Assembly: GCA_900317325.1 (NCBI GenBank)
Contig: ONGE01000010.1
Coordinates: 37,231 to 101,230, forward strand
Origin: an uncultured Prevotellaceae bacterium
GTDB taxonomy: Bacteria; Bacteroidota; Bacteroidia; Bacteroidales; Muribaculaceae
Length of the DNA: 64,000 bases
Direction: 5' to 3'
The notes under the pieces were generated by a model, which did no database searches, had not been told where the DNA came from, and saw only the letters and a list, made by a program, of their open reading frames with translations. A program made the translations under genes and the position numbers. This document shows, in pieces, positions 63,847-64,000 of the stretch (positions are counted from its first letter, which is position 1; each line of letters starts with the position of its first letter).

Positions 63847-64000
63847 TTACTTCATAACCTTAACAGCGTTGGTGGTGCCGTCAGTGTAGGTGGTAACCAC
63901 AATGGTCAGACCCTCGGCCTGCTGCATCTCCTGGCCAGCCATGTTGAAGTAGCGTACGCCGGCAACGGTCTTGCCACTCATCAGCTCATCCAGAGCGGTA
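63847..64000 (-). CDS. C-terminal end of a secreted protein (partial)
   Basis: The last 50 codons read in from the window edge. The tail VAGVRYFNMAGQEMQQAEGL, followed by TIVVTTYTDGTTNAVKVMK, is nearly the same as the end of the protein at 56725-57612. The stop is TAA at 63849-63847. The N-terminal part lies beyond the window. Confidence 0.75.
   Translation of the reverse strand, partial: TALDELMSGKTVAGVRYFNMAGQEMQQAEGLTIVVTTYTDGTTNAVKVMK

Overview
The window reads as a chromosomal stretch from a gut-type Bacteroidales bacterium. The evidence is two SusC/SusD polysaccharide-utilisation loci, many Bacteroidetes-style lipoprotein signals, a DUF6377-type regulator, promoters of the TTTG-N19-21-TAnnTTTG form, dockerin-like secreted proteins and an OmpA/coiled-coil porin. 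GC-rich coding sequence, AT-rich intergenic DNA and C-terminal tails ending TYTDGTT...KVMK point to the Prevotellaceae/Muribaculaceae side of the order, but family cannot be fixed from sequence alone. No rRNA, tRNA, CRISPR array or transposase was recognised.

Layout. (1) 1-7467: tail of one CHAT protein followed by two complete exported TPR-CHAT (caspase-like) proteins. (2) 7498-9153: convergent DUF6377/TPR/HTH membrane regulator. (3) 9517-20779: first PUL, with SusC, SusD, a duplicated glycan-binding lipoprotein, a BACON-GH16 endo-glucanase and a GH5-GH3 fusion; it looks built for a beta-glucan of the laminarin type. (4) 21010-31432: second PUL, with SusC, SusD, a GH43-F5/8C-FnIII protein, GH144 and GH3; GH144 plus GH3 suggests beta-1,2-glucan. 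A terminator-like hairpin separates susCD from the enzymes. (5) 31675-39661: a signalling-like island of a TPR lipoprotein-like/exported protein, a beta-barrel outer membrane protein, a BspA-LRR caspase, a second TPR paralogue and a TIR protein with a membrane segment. (6) 39753-40819: VanX-like dipeptidase and a small basic protein. (7) 41358-56329: a 15-gene minus-strand cluster encoding lysine fermentation to butyrate and acetate (CoA transferase alpha, kal, kce, kdd, kamA, kamB, kamC, kamD, kamE, CoA transferase beta, crt, hbd, bcd, etfB, etfA), ended by an intrinsic terminator. (8) 56725-64000: secreted proteins, DPP-IV-type S9 peptidase, DUF4369 lipoprotein, OmpA-family protein, dockerin-like protein and the C-terminus of another secreted protein.

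How it fits together: two outer-membrane glucan importers with their glycosidases supply sugar, while the kam cluster lets the cell ferment lysine. The most intriguing part is the concentration of caspase-fold (CHAT, C14) and TIR modules with TPR scaffolds, nearly all carrying export signals, around the first PULs. They look like one or two envelope-spanning signalling or self/non-self response systems. That reading is inference; the domain content is seen directly.
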